The notes: a model not told the origin generated them from the letters alone. Shown: positions 41,724 to 50,183, counted from the first letter of the stretch. The stretch: DNA of 64,000 bases from Pirellulaceae bacterium (GCA_023382975.1 JAHDXO010000050.1:20008-84007); one strand, 5' to 3'. A program made the numbers and translations.

Positions 41724-42362
41724 ATGTTGCTGGACGCATTCTTTCGCACGCTGGAGAACGAGGGGCTGGCGGTTCGGGTGCGCGACCGGATGCGGGTTCG
41801 GGTCGCGTTTGCCGCTCGGCGCGACTGGTCCGTGCCACAGATCCGCGGGACGCTGCGCGTGCTGCTGGCCCGGGACGTCGACCAGCGCGCCGTCTTCGAC
41901 CGGTGTTTCGACGCCTTCTTCCACGAATCCCTGCTGGTCGATCGCGGACCCCGCTTCGACACCGATCTCGCCGGAACCGGAATGTGTCTGGTTCGAGCCT
42001 GGCGAATTCCTGATGGGCAGCCCGCCCAATGAACAGGGCAGGTACAACGACGAACCGCAACATCGCTTACGGATCACGCGGCTGGCAAATACCTGGTGAC
42101 GCAGGGCCAGCACGAGGCGCTGAGGGGCGAGCATCCCAGCCGCTTCGCCAACGCAGGGCCGACCGCGCCGGTCGAATCGGTCGGTCGGAAACGGGCGAAC
42201 CCGGCGGGCCTGCACGACACGTTGGGGAACGTCTGGGAGTGGTGCTGGGACTGGCATGGGGAATTGAACGCGGCGGACGCCACGGACCCGAGCGGACCAG
42301 ACAACGGCCCCGGTCGGGTTGTGCGCGGCGGGGCGTGGAGCAACTACGCACAGAACTGCCGC
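41724..42362 (+). pseudogene. Decayed SUMF1 / formylglycine-generating-enzyme-like gene
   Basis: Three fragments in alternating frames make one ancestral gene. From ATG 41724, MLLDAFFRTLENEGLAVRVR and IRGTLRVLLARDVDQRAVFD form the N-terminal helical region often found before SUMF1 domains. After a frameshift near 41975, CVWFEPGEFLMGSPPNEQGR and YNDEPQHRLRITR match the start of the SUMF1 fold. After a second shift near 42090 follow VTQGQHEALRGEHPSRFANA and PVESV. Then about 70-80 family residues are missing before GRKRANPAGLHDTLGNVWEW and GRVVRGGAWSNYAQNCRAA. A working formylglycine-generating enzyme cannot be made from this copy. Confidence 0.75.
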
Positions 42363-42374
42363 GCAGCTTGCTGC

Positions 42375-42591
42375 TCCCCGCTGAGCTTGCTCGGTGGAAG
42401 CCATGATTCTGCACTACATCGCACGTCCCTTCGCCTTGCCGCTCCCCGCCGAGCTTGCTCGGTGGAAGCCGTGATTGGACGGGTCGGCGCAGCAATCATT
42501 CGCTCTACCGAGCGAGCTCGGTAGGGGCGTTCTCTTGCGATTCTTCGCAGTAGTGCAGAATCGTCGTCCCACCGAGCAAGCTCGGCGGAGA
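42375..42591. repeat. Cluster of four GAGC-centred palindromic repeats
   Basis: Near-palindromic units occur at 42375-42400 (CCCGCTGAGCTTGCTCGGTG), 42443-42464 (CCCGCCGAGCTTGCTCGGTG), 42505-42525 (CTACCGAGCGAGCTCGGTAG) and 42570-42589 (CCACCGAGCAAGCTCGGCGG). The first and last units are extended by GATTCTGCACTAC and its reverse complement, giving an outer inverted repeat of ~38 bp. Spacing (about 65-68 bp start to start) is fairly regular, but the units are palindromic and variable, unlike a CRISPR. No gene lies in 42363-42650. Confidence 0.7.
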
Positions 42592-42653
42592 CGGCGCGAC
42601 ACTCACGAACATGAGATGAACTGCCGAAGAACGCGGTCGAAAGCCATCAAACG

Positions 42654-42896
42654 CGGTTGTTCCCGAAGCTGAGCGACGAGTTTGTCGAGACGGCCTTGCG
42701 CTGTTTCCTGCAGATCCGGCAACTGACGCGGGAAAAGCCGCCTGCCACGGGCGAATTGCTGGCCTGGCTGCAAGTCCTGGCGGCAGCCACCCAGGGCGAT
42801 CCGGCCATCCTGGCCGGCCCGTTGAAAAAGCTGCCGTTCTTGAGCACGCTGATCAAGCATCCGGAAGATCTGCAGCAGTTGCATCGCGGCAAATAG
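42654..42896 (+). pseudogene. C-terminal fragment of a MoxR-like AAA+ ATPase
   Basis: The frame reads LFPKLSDEFVETALRCFLQI, RQLTREKPPATGELLAWLQV, LAAATQGDPAILAGPLKKLP and ends TLIKHPEDLQQLHRGK. The pattern 'SxxFVxxxLxxFxxIRxLxxxKPPxxxELLxWLxVL' is the C-terminal lid helix region of MoxR-type ATPases. The Walker motifs and everything else upstream are missing, and only a TTG could start it. It was probably the neighbour of the decayed SUMF1/VWA-type gene, and both are casualties of the same deletion zone. Confidence 0.5.
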
Positions 42897-42923
42897 ACGC
42901 GGCATCCTGCCGCGGTTCCTCTA

Positions 42924-43036
42924 GCGACCGCGCAGAAAAATTGTAGCAGGCACACTCCGTGTGCCGTCCGCAGTGTACGGCACACGGAGTGTGCCTACTA
43001 CTTTGGAATTGAACAACTTATTCCTGCGCGGTCGCG
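42924..43036. mobile_element. Double-palindrome element between convergent genes
   Basis: Outer arms GCGACCGCGCAG (42924-42935) and CTGCGCGGTCGC (43024-43035) are exact reverse complements. Inside, 25-bp arms (42943-42967 and 42977-43001; core GGCACACTCCGTGTGCC) pair with one mismatch around a 9-nt loop. CTA flanks both ends (42921-42923 and 43037-43039) and may be a 3-bp target duplication. The right CTA is the reverse complement of the TAG stop of the pncC gene. It has no coding capacity. It could also serve as a bidirectional terminator. Confidence 0.7.
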
Positions 43037-43555
43037 CTACAGAGACCCATCGAGACTTGCGAGGGCGAACAGGCGGTGGAGCAGGGCGAGTGCTGCTTCG
43101 ACCGTGGCGCGCTTGTTGCCCAAGCGATCGTAGGGCCAGACGTATCGTTCCGCCCACTCGGTTCCGGGCGCCGAGAGGTGCAGGTACACCAAGCCCACCG
43201 GCTTGTCGGGGCCACCGCCGGCGGGCCCGGCGATGCCGGTCACGGCGACGGCCAAGTCGCTGCCCAACAACCGCTGTACGCCTTGCGCCATTTCGGCGGC
43301 CGTTTCGGCGCTGACCGCGCCATGCGCTTCCAGCGTGCCGAGTTGTACGCCGAGCAGATTCTGTTTGACCGAGTTGCTGTACGAGACCACGCCGCCCAGC
43401 ACATAGTCGGAGCTGCCGGCGATATCGGTCAACACGCTGGCCAGCAGGCCGCCGGTACACGATTCCGCGGTGGCGATGGTCAGACCAGCGGCGAGCAGGT
43501 GCTGGCCTACGACGCGGCTGCTTTCCAGGAGTTGTTCGATGGAAGGTGGGTTCAT
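43037..43555 (-). CDS. pncC: CinA C-terminal-domain protein (nicotinamide-nucleotide amidase)
   Basis: 172 residues from ATG 43555, where family homology starts. The NMN amidase domain shows GLTIATAESCTGGLLASVLT (catalytic serine region), SDYVLGGVVSYSNSVKQNLL, GAVSAETAAEMAQGVQRLLG and AVAVTGIAGPAGGGPDKPVG (TGIAGPxGG motif). It converts NMN to nicotinate mononucleotide and ammonia, recycling the NAD by-product of DNA ligase. This is the stand-alone PncC form without the N-terminal MoaB-like domain of full CinA. A palindromic element abuts its stop codon. No partner genes are evident; the next gene on this strand ends 140 bp upstream. Confidence 0.92.
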   Translation of the reverse strand: MNPPSIEQLLESSRVVGQHLLAAGLTIATAESCTGGLLASVLTDIAGSSDYVLGGVVSYSNSVKQNLLGVQLGTLEAHGAVSAETAAEMAQGVQRLLGSDLAVAVTGIAGPAGGGPDKPVGLVYLHLSAPGTEWAERYVWPYDRLGNKRATVEAALALLHRLFALASLDGSL

Positions 43556-43694
43556 CGCACGCTGGTCAAAATGTCTTCGTGTTCGAGAGGTTTTCCGGCG
43601 TTGCAGCAGCCTCAGCGCGAAAAGCCATCTTCGCCGGCGGGTTGCGGTTAAACAAAGATGGGCGCACCGTGCGCGCATCATGCACCGTCAGACT

Positions 43695-44234
43695 TCAATC
43701 GCCCTTCATCAGGGCGCGGAGTTCCTGCTCGGCTTCCGGGCCCCAGTAACCGCAGTCGAGTTCCATGAACACGGACGTGTAGGGCACGGTCAGCTTGGTC
43801 TTCAGCACGAGCACGCGAAACGTCTTGCCCGCTTCGTCCAGTTTGGCGATGATCTCCTCGTGCGGCAGCGACTGGACCTTGCGGTCTTGCAAGACCGTCG
43901 CCAGATCGGCCCGGTACGCTCCGACGCCCGGCGCCAACCGCTCCGGCACGTGTTTCAGTTCCGCATCGGTGTAGATCACCGGCGCGACGTGGTCGGTGCG
44001 GTCCAAAGCGTCCAGCACTTGCCGCACCACCCGGACCTGCTCGCCGCCGACGTAGACCATTTTGATGCCCGGACTGGTTTGCAGCGGATAGGCGGAATCG
44101 ACGACGGCGATCCAATTGCGGTGTCCCAACAGCGGCAGTTCCTCGAAGAGTTGATCTCTCCAGGTTTCTTGAGCCCACGCGGGGATTCCCAACGCCGCGA
44201 CGATCAACATGCTGGAAAACAACGATTTGAACAT
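43695..44234 (-). CDS. Secreted RbsD/FucU-like (sugar mutarotase-fold) protein
   Basis: 179 residues from ATG 44234 with a perfect AGGAGG at 44239-44244. A signal peptide (MFKSLFSSMLIVAALGIPAW, cleavage after AWA) is followed by LLGHRNWIAVVDSAYPLQTS, which matches the H-G-D/N and D-A-x-(F/Y)-P pattern of RbsD/FucU. VLDALDRTDHVAPVIYTDAE and LTVPYTSVFMELDCGYWG match the family's conserved PY(A/T)(N/S) segment near the C-terminus. RbsD and FucU interconvert sugar anomers in the cytoplasm, so an exported version is unusual. The active-site histidine appears kept (GHRN), and the Tyr-Asn pair becomes Tyr-Thr-Ser. The assignment is by motif only. Confidence 0.6.
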   Translation of the reverse strand: MFKSLFSSMLIVAALGIPAWAQETWRDQLFEELPLLGHRNWIAVVDSAYPLQTSPGIKMVYVGGEQVRVVRQVLDALDRTDHVAPVIYTDAELKHVPERLAPGVGAYRADLATVLQDRKVQSLPHEEIIAKLDEAGKTFRVLVLKTKLTVPYTSVFMELDCGYWGPEAEQELRALMKGD

Positions 44235-44366
44235 GGAACCTCCTAACGCTTCGGGTTGCGATGGACCGTAAACCGTCCACGGCATTCTAAGCGAGTCCAG
44301 CAACTGCGGAAAGGGAGAACTCGCCGCCGGGCAGAGGCCGTGAGAAACGGGGAGACGCGCCCGCGG

Positions 44367-45284
44367 TCAATGCTGATAACCGCGGAGAACCAGCGGCTGA
44401 CGTCCTGTCTTGCCGGTGATCTGCCACAGACCGGGCTCGTCGATGAATTGCCCGATGCGGCTGAGCGGCACGTCCAAGGGTTGGTCGGCCAGCAGACGCT
44501 CGGCTTCGTCGGCGGGCACCGCCAGAATCAACTCGAAGTCCTCGCCGTCGCCGAGCGCGTGGTCCAATGCCGATTGCGCGGAGTCTCCGGTCGATGCTGC
44601 CAAGCGACGCGCGTCGTCGGAGACGGGAATCCGGTCCAGGTGCAATTCGGCCCCGCAACCGCTGGCCTCCAGAAGATGCGACAGGTCGAGCGACAGTCCG
44701 TCGCTCACGTCCGTCGCCGCGTGGATCTGGTATTCGGCGTTCAGCTTCAGCGCCTCGCGGACGCGCGGCACGAACTCGAACTGCCGTCCCAGAATGCTGC
44801 CTCCGAAGCAGCCAGTGACCACGATCTGGTCCCCGGGCCAGGCGCCGCTGCGGCGCCAGAACCCATGCGGTGTGGTTTGCCCGATGGCCGTGACGCTGAT
44901 CACGGTCGGCCCGTCCCAGGAATTGGTGTCGCCGCCGGCGATCGGCAGATCGAATTCGGCTGCCAACGCCATCAAGCCGCCATATAGCGCCTTGCCGATT
45001 TGCAGCCCTTCGTGCCGCGGCAGCAACACGGACACCAGCGCCGCCGCCGGCCGAGCCGCCATCGCGGCCAGATCGCTGAGATTGACCGCCAACGCTTTGC
45101 GTCCGACCAGCTTCCAGTCGGACTTGCCCGAGACGAAATCGGTGCCGTCGTTCAGCATGTCGCTGGTGACGACGCAGCGGTCGCCGGACAGTTGCAGGAC
45201 GGCCGCGTCATCGCCAGGGCCGAGCAGAAACCGCGGGTGGTGGGGCAAGTGGTCGCGGAGCCAGGCGAGGAATTCCCGTTCCAT
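44367..45284 (-). CDS. thiL: Thiamine-monophosphate kinase
   Basis: 305 residues. ThiL phosphorylates thiamine monophosphate to the diphosphate cofactor. MEREFLAWLRDHLPHHPRFL, then LLGPGDDAAVLQL (GDDAA metal/substrate motif), VVTSDMLNDGTDF, KALAVNLSDLAAMAARPAAA (VNLSDxAAMGA motif), LPIAGGDTNSWDGPTVISVT, and IHAATDVSDGLSLDL (the DxSDGL motif). The C-terminal ATP-lid segment ALDHALGDGEDFELILAVP is also clear. The typical terminal FD region is shortened. It starts 6 bp after the stop of the HtrA gene and is probably co-transcribed with it; no other thiamine gene is nearby. Confidence 0.93.
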   Translation of the reverse strand: MEREFLAWLRDHLPHHPRFLLGPGDDAAVLQLSGDRCVVTSDMLNDGTDFVSGKSDWKLVGRKALAVNLSDLAAMAARPAAALVSVLLPRHEGLQIGKALYGGLMALAAEFDLPIAGGDTNSWDGPTVISVTAIGQTTPHGFWRRSGAWPGDQIVVTGCFGGSILGRQFEFVPRVREALKLNAEYQIHAATDVSDGLSLDLSHLLEASGCGAELHLDRIPVSDDARRLAASTGDSAQSALDHALGDGEDFELILAVPADEAERLLADQPLDVPLSRIGQFIDEPGLWQITGKTGRQPLVLRGYQH

Positions 45285-45290
45285 GATGGA

Positions 45291-46688
45291 TCAACCGCGG
45301 GCCACGGCTTGCCGCGCGACTTGGACCGCTCCGGATGGATCGATCGTCAGATGCCCGTACAGCGTCTCCTGTCCTCGCAGGATATAGAACTTGACGGGCT
45401 GGAACCGATCGAGGTCGTTGTGGTTCAGGATGTACCGGACGTTTTCCTGCGAAATGGTTTCCCAAACATGCATGCCGACCAGCACGTCGCCGTTGCGGAT
45501 TCCCTGAACAGCCGCGGGACTGTCGGGACGCACCGCGACGATCTTCATGCCGCCGCGGTAGCGAGAATTCAAGCCGCGGAATTCGTTGGTGGTCATGGGT
45601 GCCAACTGCAGCCCCAGCACCTTCCACGTGACTTGATCGAAATCGCTTCCGGACCGGGCCGCGGCGGACAGCTTCAATTCCATCGTCTGCTCTTGGCCGC
45701 CGCGCTGGACCGTCAGGGAAACCGGTCGGTCCGTCGGACGTCCGAGCAACGCCCGTTCGAAATCAAGCTGGCGGCGGACAGGCGTGTCTTCGACGTTCAG
45801 CACCACATCGCCTGCCCTCAGGCCTGCCTGCTGGGCGGGACTCTGCGGCTTCAAGGCGGTTACGACGAATGCGCCGGGAGCCTCCCGATGGCGACTTTCC
45901 CCGATCACGCCGTGCGTGGTCTGGTCGATCCGTTCCACGTTCAGCAGTTGGGCGGCGATGTCCAGCGCCTCGTCCACCGGAATGGCAAAGCCGATCCCCT
46001 GGGCGCCGACCCGCACCGCCACATTCACACCGATCAACTGGCCGTCGATGTTCAACAGCGGTCCGCCCGAATTGCCGGGGTTGATGCTCGCATCGGTCTG
46101 GATCAAGTCGCGGTATTTCTGGGTCGCGCTGACCTGGACCTCGCGGTGCAGGGCGCTGACGATTCCGCGGGTGATCGTGTGCTCGTAGCCGAACGCGTTG
46201 CCGATGGCGATCACTTCCTCGCCCAGCATCAGGTCGCTGGAGACACCCATGTCGATGACCGTCAACGGGTTGCCGGCATCGATCCGGATGACCGCCAAGT
46301 CCGACACGGGATCGTGGGCGACGAACCGCCCGACGAATTCGCGCTTGTCCGCCAAGGTAACGTGGATGATCTCGACGTTCTCGACCACGTGGTAGTTGGT
46401 CAGGATGTAGCCGCGTGAATCGATGACGATTCCGGTTCCCATCCCGTTGACTTGGCGGAACGGGTCGCCGCCTGTCGCTTCGACTTGTTCGGCACGCACC
46501 GTTTTTCGCCCTTGGATATTGACGACTGCGGGCCGGGCCTTCTGGACGGCCTCGACGATGGCGCTGCGGCGCAGCGAGGACGCCTGGGCGGCGGCCCCAA
46601 ACGCTCCGGCCAAGCCGCTCGTGAGACACAGCGCGAGGATCATCGCGCGTAGCAGACCGGTCGCGTGGCGATCAAGTGGTCGAAGCAT
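45291..46688 (-). CDS. HtrA/DegP-like trypsin-family serine protease with two PDZ-like regions
   Basis: 465 residues. The signal peptide is LRAMILALCLTSGLAGAFGA. The catalytic triad is visible: His in GYILTNYHVVENVEIIHV, Asp in VAHDPVSDLAVIRIDAGN and Ser in IQTDASINPGNSGGPLLNID. A first PDZ domain (~275-350; SPAQQAGLRAGDVVLNVEDT) and a second, more divergent one (~375-445; SPAAVQGIRNGDVLVGMHVW) follow. It degrades or chaperones misfolded proteins in the periplasm. The N-terminal ATG at 46688 is the best start; an internal ATG at residue 16 is possible. Its promoter would lie in the 200 bp before the fold-back element. Confidence 0.9.
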   Translation of the reverse strand: MLRPLDRHATGLLRAMILALCLTSGLAGAFGAAAQASSLRRSAIVEAVQKARPAVVNIQGRKTVRAEQVEATGGDPFRQVNGMGTGIVIDSRGYILTNYHVVENVEIIHVTLADKREFVGRFVAHDPVSDLAVIRIDAGNPLTVIDMGVSSDLMLGEEVIAIGNAFGYEHTITRGIVSALHREVQVSATQKYRDLIQTDASINPGNSGGPLLNIDGQLIGVNVAVRVGAQGIGFAIPVDEALDIAAQLLNVERIDQTTHGVIGESRHREAPGAFVVTALKPQSPAQQAGLRAGDVVLNVEDTPVRRQLDFERALLGRPTDRPVSLTVQRGGQEQTMELKLSAAARSGSDFDQVTWKVLGLQLAPMTTNEFRGLNSRYRGGMKIVAVRPDSPAAVQGIRNGDVLVGMHVWETISQENVRYILNHNDLDRFQPVKFYILRGQETLYGHLTIDPSGAVQVARQAVARG

Positions 46689-46891
46689 GAGCGGTCCGTG
46701 CTAGTGGAGGGTAGAATCGGTCAACGCGCCACCTGTCCGGTGCTAGCAACGGTGCCGTGCCAGCCGGTTGTGCTGTTCGTTTCGTTACGAACAAGTAAAT
46801 CGGTCTGGCCTGTTGAGCCACTTGACCGGGGAGTGGGCTGCCGGCACAGACCCCCCAGCTTATCAAACACGGCCCCGATCGTTGGCGAATA

Positions 46892-47252
46892 GCCACCGCC
46901 GAGCTCGTCTCGAATGGCGTGGACTTAAGGCCATTGGCAACCTCGATTCGCGGTATTCCGATGCACAACCGTCGAAAGTTGCGCCATTGTCCGCCCCAAA
47001 GGGGCAGCCCCATACCAGCCCAGGGCAACGCCCTGGGTTGAGGTGGGAAATATCCGTGCTGAGCCCTGAAAGGGCGGCACAGGCCGCCGCCACCCGTTGT
47101 CCTGCCCTTTCAGGGCGATCGCATTTTATTGTCTCCCTAACCCAGGGCGCTGCCCTGGGCTGATTTGTTCAGGCCCCTGCGGGGCAACATCTTTGGACTG
47201 CGAGCAGCTTTTCCTCCGTTAAGTCCACGCCATTTGAGGCGGGCTCGGTGGC
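46892..47252. mobile_element. 361-bp fold-back element with mirror-ordered hairpins
   Basis: Ends form imperfect inverted repeats of ~33 bp that share ATGGCGTGGACTTAA (46914-46928) and its near complement TTAAGTCCACGCCAT (47219-47233), with GCCACCG at the outermost positions. Between them lie six short hairpins in mirror order A-B-C-C'-B'-A': GCCCCAAAGGGGC (46993), CCCAGGGCAACGCCCTGGG (47019), GCCCTGAAAGGGC (47063), GCCCTTTCAGGGC (47104), CCCAGGGCGCTGCCCTGGG (47141), GCCCCTGCGGGGC (47173). C' is the exact reverse complement of C. No gene is present in 46689-47395. It is not a CRISPR. Confidence 0.8.
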
Positions 47253-47395
47253 GACGAAGAACTCCGTGCGGAGGCTGCGGCTCACAATTCTCCGCCTCAA
47301 ACAATCGTCCTGGATGTTTACAGCAGTTGTCGGGAAGCCCGCCCCGAACGCGCTTTGGCGCGCGGACCACTTGGTCCGAAGTTTCCCGAATTCGA

Positions 47396-48277
47396 TTACG
47401 GGGCGGCGGGGCGGTCTCGGACGACGTGGTTGCGGAGAATGCCGACTCCTTCCAATTCGACTTCGACCACATCCCCTGCGCGGATCGCGCTGGTCTTTCC
47501 CGGCGTGCCCGTGAAGATCAGGTCGCCCGGAAACAGCGTGACGTAACGGCTCATGAAGCTGACCGTGGCGGCCACGCCGTGGATCAGATGGTCGGTCCGC
47601 TCCTGCTGCTTCGTTTCGCCGTTCAATCGAAGCTCGAGCAACAGGTCGTCGTAGTCGATGCCGCGGGCGATGAACGGGCCACAGGGCCCGAAGGTGTCGG
47701 CGCCTTTGGCTCGCCACCACTGAATGTCCTTGTGCTCGGGATGATTCTGCCAGAACCGCTCGCTGACGTCGTTGCCCGCGGTGACGCCGAACACGTAATC
47801 GAGCGCTTGATCCTTCGACACGTGCCGCGCGGTGCGGCCGATCACGATCACCAGTTCCGCTTCGTAATGCACGTCTTCGGTCGCGTCGTGCGGGAGCACG
47901 ATCGGGTGCCCGTGCGGAACCAGCGAACCGATCGTCTTGAGGAACGGTTGGGGGATCTTGAACGTCTCGGGGATCTCGTCCGACGACAGATGGCTGCGGT
48001 AGTTGCCCGCCAGCGCGAACACCTGTTTCGGCTCGCAAGGCACCAGCAGCTTGACATCGGCCAGGGGATGGCGAAGGTCGGTCAGTCGGTGCTCGCCGAA
48101 CAACTCGCCCTCGATCTCGCGCACGTGTTCCCCTTCGACCAAACCGTACGCGACGCGCCCCGCGACTTCGAACCTCGCGTAGCGTTTCGCGCTGGCCGAC
48201 TCGCCGGCCGCAAGCGGCAACACGAACACCAGCAGACTCCAGGCAACCATCGCACCGATCAGCATGCACCTTGGCAT
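47396..48277 (-). CDS. Fumarylacetoacetate-hydrolase-family protein with signal peptide
   Basis: 293 residues from ATG 48277, with GGGGAG about 8 bases upstream. A signal peptide (MLIGAMVAWSLLVFVLPLAA, cleavage near AAGES) makes it an exported FAH-family enzyme, which is rare outside planctomycetes. FAH core motifs: KQVFALAGNYRSHL, VHYEAELVIVIGRTARHV (the E-x-E/D metal site begins at EAELVIVIG), YVFGVTAGNDVSER, TFGPCGPFIARG and LFPGDLIFTGTPGKTSAIRA with GDVVEVELEGVGILRN. It would hydrolyse C-C bonds or act on beta-keto acid type substrates; the natural one is unknown. The metal ligands look intact. Confidence 0.85.
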   Translation of the reverse strand: MPRCMLIGAMVAWSLLVFVLPLAAGESASAKRYARFEVAGRVAYGLVEGEHVREIEGELFGEHRLTDLRHPLADVKLLVPCEPKQVFALAGNYRSHLSSDEIPETFKIPQPFLKTIGSLVPHGHPIVLPHDATEDVHYEAELVIVIGRTARHVSKDQALDYVFGVTAGNDVSERFWQNHPEHKDIQWWRAKGADTFGPCGPFIARGIDYDDLLLELRLNGETKQQERTDHLIHGVAATVSFMSRYVTLFPGDLIFTGTPGKTSAIRAGDVVEVELEGVGILRNHVVRDRPAAP

Positions 48278-48489
48278 CGTTGTTCTCCCCTTCAAGTTTG
48301 TTGGCTCAGCACACAACCCGATTATCCCCCGCAGTCGCCCACCGTCAATCACTCGACGCGATGCGGGTCGCGGCGGTTTGCCACGGAGAGCAATGAGCGA
48401 TAGAATCGTGACACACTGCGGACGAATCACATTCTGGCCAGTTTGCCGCTTTGAATTGACCAACCTCGAATCTTGAGGAACCCACCACC

Positions 48490-50178
48490 GTGCCGACCTT
48501 TCCGAAAATCCTTCTTGCTCTGATCGTGCCGTTCCTCTTGCTCGGCATTGCTTCGAGCGTCATGGCTCAGCGGTCTCGCGAACCGCAGCCGAAACCGCTG
48601 AGCGAGGGCGAACAGCAGCAGGCGATCAGCGATCTCGAGCGTCTGTTGTCTGAAGCCAAGGAGAACAAACGAGTGGCCGGCGAAAACGCCACTGCGGCGG
48701 CCGAAACGCTTTCGCGGGCGGCTCGGGCGCTGCCGCCCGAGGCGTTGCTCGAAAAGCTGGCCGCGCTGCGCAGCGCCCGCACCGATGCCGTGCTTCCCAC
48801 CGCCCGCAGGCCGTTGCGGCGCGACGATCTGCTGGACCGTCAGATCCTGACGCTCGAACTGGCGGCGCTCGCGCAGGTTGCTCCGGATCGAGTCTCCGCG
48901 CATCCGGCCGCCGACGCGTTTCCGGGTCCGGTGCCCGCGGATGCTGCACCGGTGACTCGCGAGATCGAAATCGTGACCGACCGACCGGGCTGGATCAACA
49001 CGGGAATCTACGCCAACGCCGGCAGCCCCTACTGGCAATCGACCGGTCTGTACGCGGCGCCGGGCCAGCGGATCACCGTGACGGTTCCCGAATCGGCAAC
49101 CGGCCACGGCTTGTCGGTGCGCATCGGCTGTCACAGCGATCAGCTTTGGCGGCTCGATGCGTGGTCCCGCGCGCCGGACATCTGTACGCGGCGGCCGATC
49201 GTATCGGCAACCACCGAGGCGGCCAACGCCTTCGGCGGGCTGATCTATGTCGAAACACCGCGCGACCTGACGGCTCCCGCTTTCCACGTCACGATCGAGG
49301 GCGCGGTCCCGGCGCCGCATTACGTGCATGGCAAAACGGAATTGAAGGACTGGCGGGAATCGATTCGCCACCTGCCGGCGCCGTGGGCCGAGTTGCAGAC
49401 GGACAAGGTGATCCTCACGCTGCCGTCGGAAGTGATCTGCGATCTGGACAACCCGCAGGCGCTGATGGAGTTCTGGGACGGGATCATGGACCGGTACATG
49501 GAGTTACTGGGACTGTCGCCGGCCCGGCGCCGCATCGAGCGGTTCGTTTCGGACGTGCAGATCAGCGCTGGCTACATGCACTCGGGCTATCCGCTGATGA
49601 CGATGCTGGACATCACCCGGACCATGGTCGACGCGGATCGCATTCGCGGAAATGGCCACCACGGCGTCTGGGGACTGTTCCACGAGATCGGCCACAACCA
49701 CCAGCACAGCGACTGGACGTTCCACGGGACGACGGAGGTGACGGTCAATCTGTTCTCGCTGTACGTCATGGACAAGGTCTGCGGCTTGCCGTTGGGCGGT
49801 CATCCGGCGGTGACCGCAGCGGCGCGGCAGCGGGCGATGAAAAGGTATTTCGCCGAGCGCAGCCAGTTCGAGCAATGGCGCTCGGACCCGTTCCTCGCGC
49901 TGGCCATGTACATCCAGTTGATCGAGGAGTTCGGCTGGGAGCCGTTCACCAAGGTGTTCGCCGAGTACCGCGCGTTGGCCGACCACCAGCGGCCTCGGAC
50001 GGACGATCAGAAGCGGGATCAATGGTTGATCCGATTTTCCAGGAACGTCGGGCGCGACTTGGGGCCGTTCTTTCAAGCCTGGGGCGTGCCGGTCAGCGAC
50101 GAAGCGCGGGCGGCCGTCGCCGATTTGCCCCCGTGGATGCCCGCCGATCTGCCCGCCGCACCAACGGAAGTCGAGTAG
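48490..50178 (+). CDS. Secreted M60-type (enhancin-like) metallopeptidase
   Basis: 562 residues from GTG 48490, with GAGGAA upstream. A signal peptide (LIVPFLLLGIASSVMA) is followed by a helical linker rich in Glu/Ala. A beta-sandwich domain (~155-270; GWINTGIYANAGSPYWQSTG) is the substrate-binding module usual in M60 proteins. The peptidase M60 core follows: LMTMLDITRTMVDADRI, then the zinc site WGLFHEIGHNHQHSDW (HEIGH at ~398-402), with the third ligand glutamate in TFHGTTEVTVNLFSLYVMD. The family cleaves mucin-type and other glycoproteins at the cell surface. Its stop is 5 bp before pilT, so the two are co-transcribed, though functionally unrelated. Confidence 0.85.
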   Translation: MPTFPKILLALIVPFLLLGIASSVMAQRSREPQPKPLSEGEQQQAISDLERLLSEAKENKRVAGENATAAAETLSRAARALPPEALLEKLAALRSARTDAVLPTARRPLRRDDLLDRQILTLELAALAQVAPDRVSAHPAADAFPGPVPADAAPVTREIEIVTDRPGWINTGIYANAGSPYWQSTGLYAAPGQRITVTVPESATGHGLSVRIGCHSDQLWRLDAWSRAPDICTRRPIVSATTEAANAFGGLIYVETPRDLTAPAFHVTIEGAVPAPHYVHGKTELKDWRESIRHLPAPWAELQTDKVILTLPSEVICDLDNPQALMEFWDGIMDRYMELLGLSPARRRIERFVSDVQISAGYMHSGYPLMTMLDITRTMVDADRIRGNGHHGVWGLFHEIGHNHQHSDWTFHGTTEVTVNLFSLYVMDKVCGLPLGGHPAVTAAARQRAMKRYFAERSQFEQWRSDPFLALAMYIQLIEEFGWEPFTKVFAEYRALADHQRPRTDDQKRDQWLIRFSRNVGRDLGPFFQAWGVPVSDEARAAVADLPPWMPADLPAAPTEVE

Positions 50179-50183
50179 CCGCG

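Noticed and set aside
42375..42591. Possible CRISPR array (four repeats at similar spacing)
   Set aside because: Units are palindromic, alternate in orientation and vary in sequence; no cas genes.
46993..47185. Possible CRISPR or terminator array in the fold-back element
   Set aside because: Six different hairpins in mirror order within inverted ends; not direct repeats.
47169..48269. 366-codon minus-strand frame
   Set aside because: Alternate-frame shadow of the FAH-family gene and of the fold-back element.
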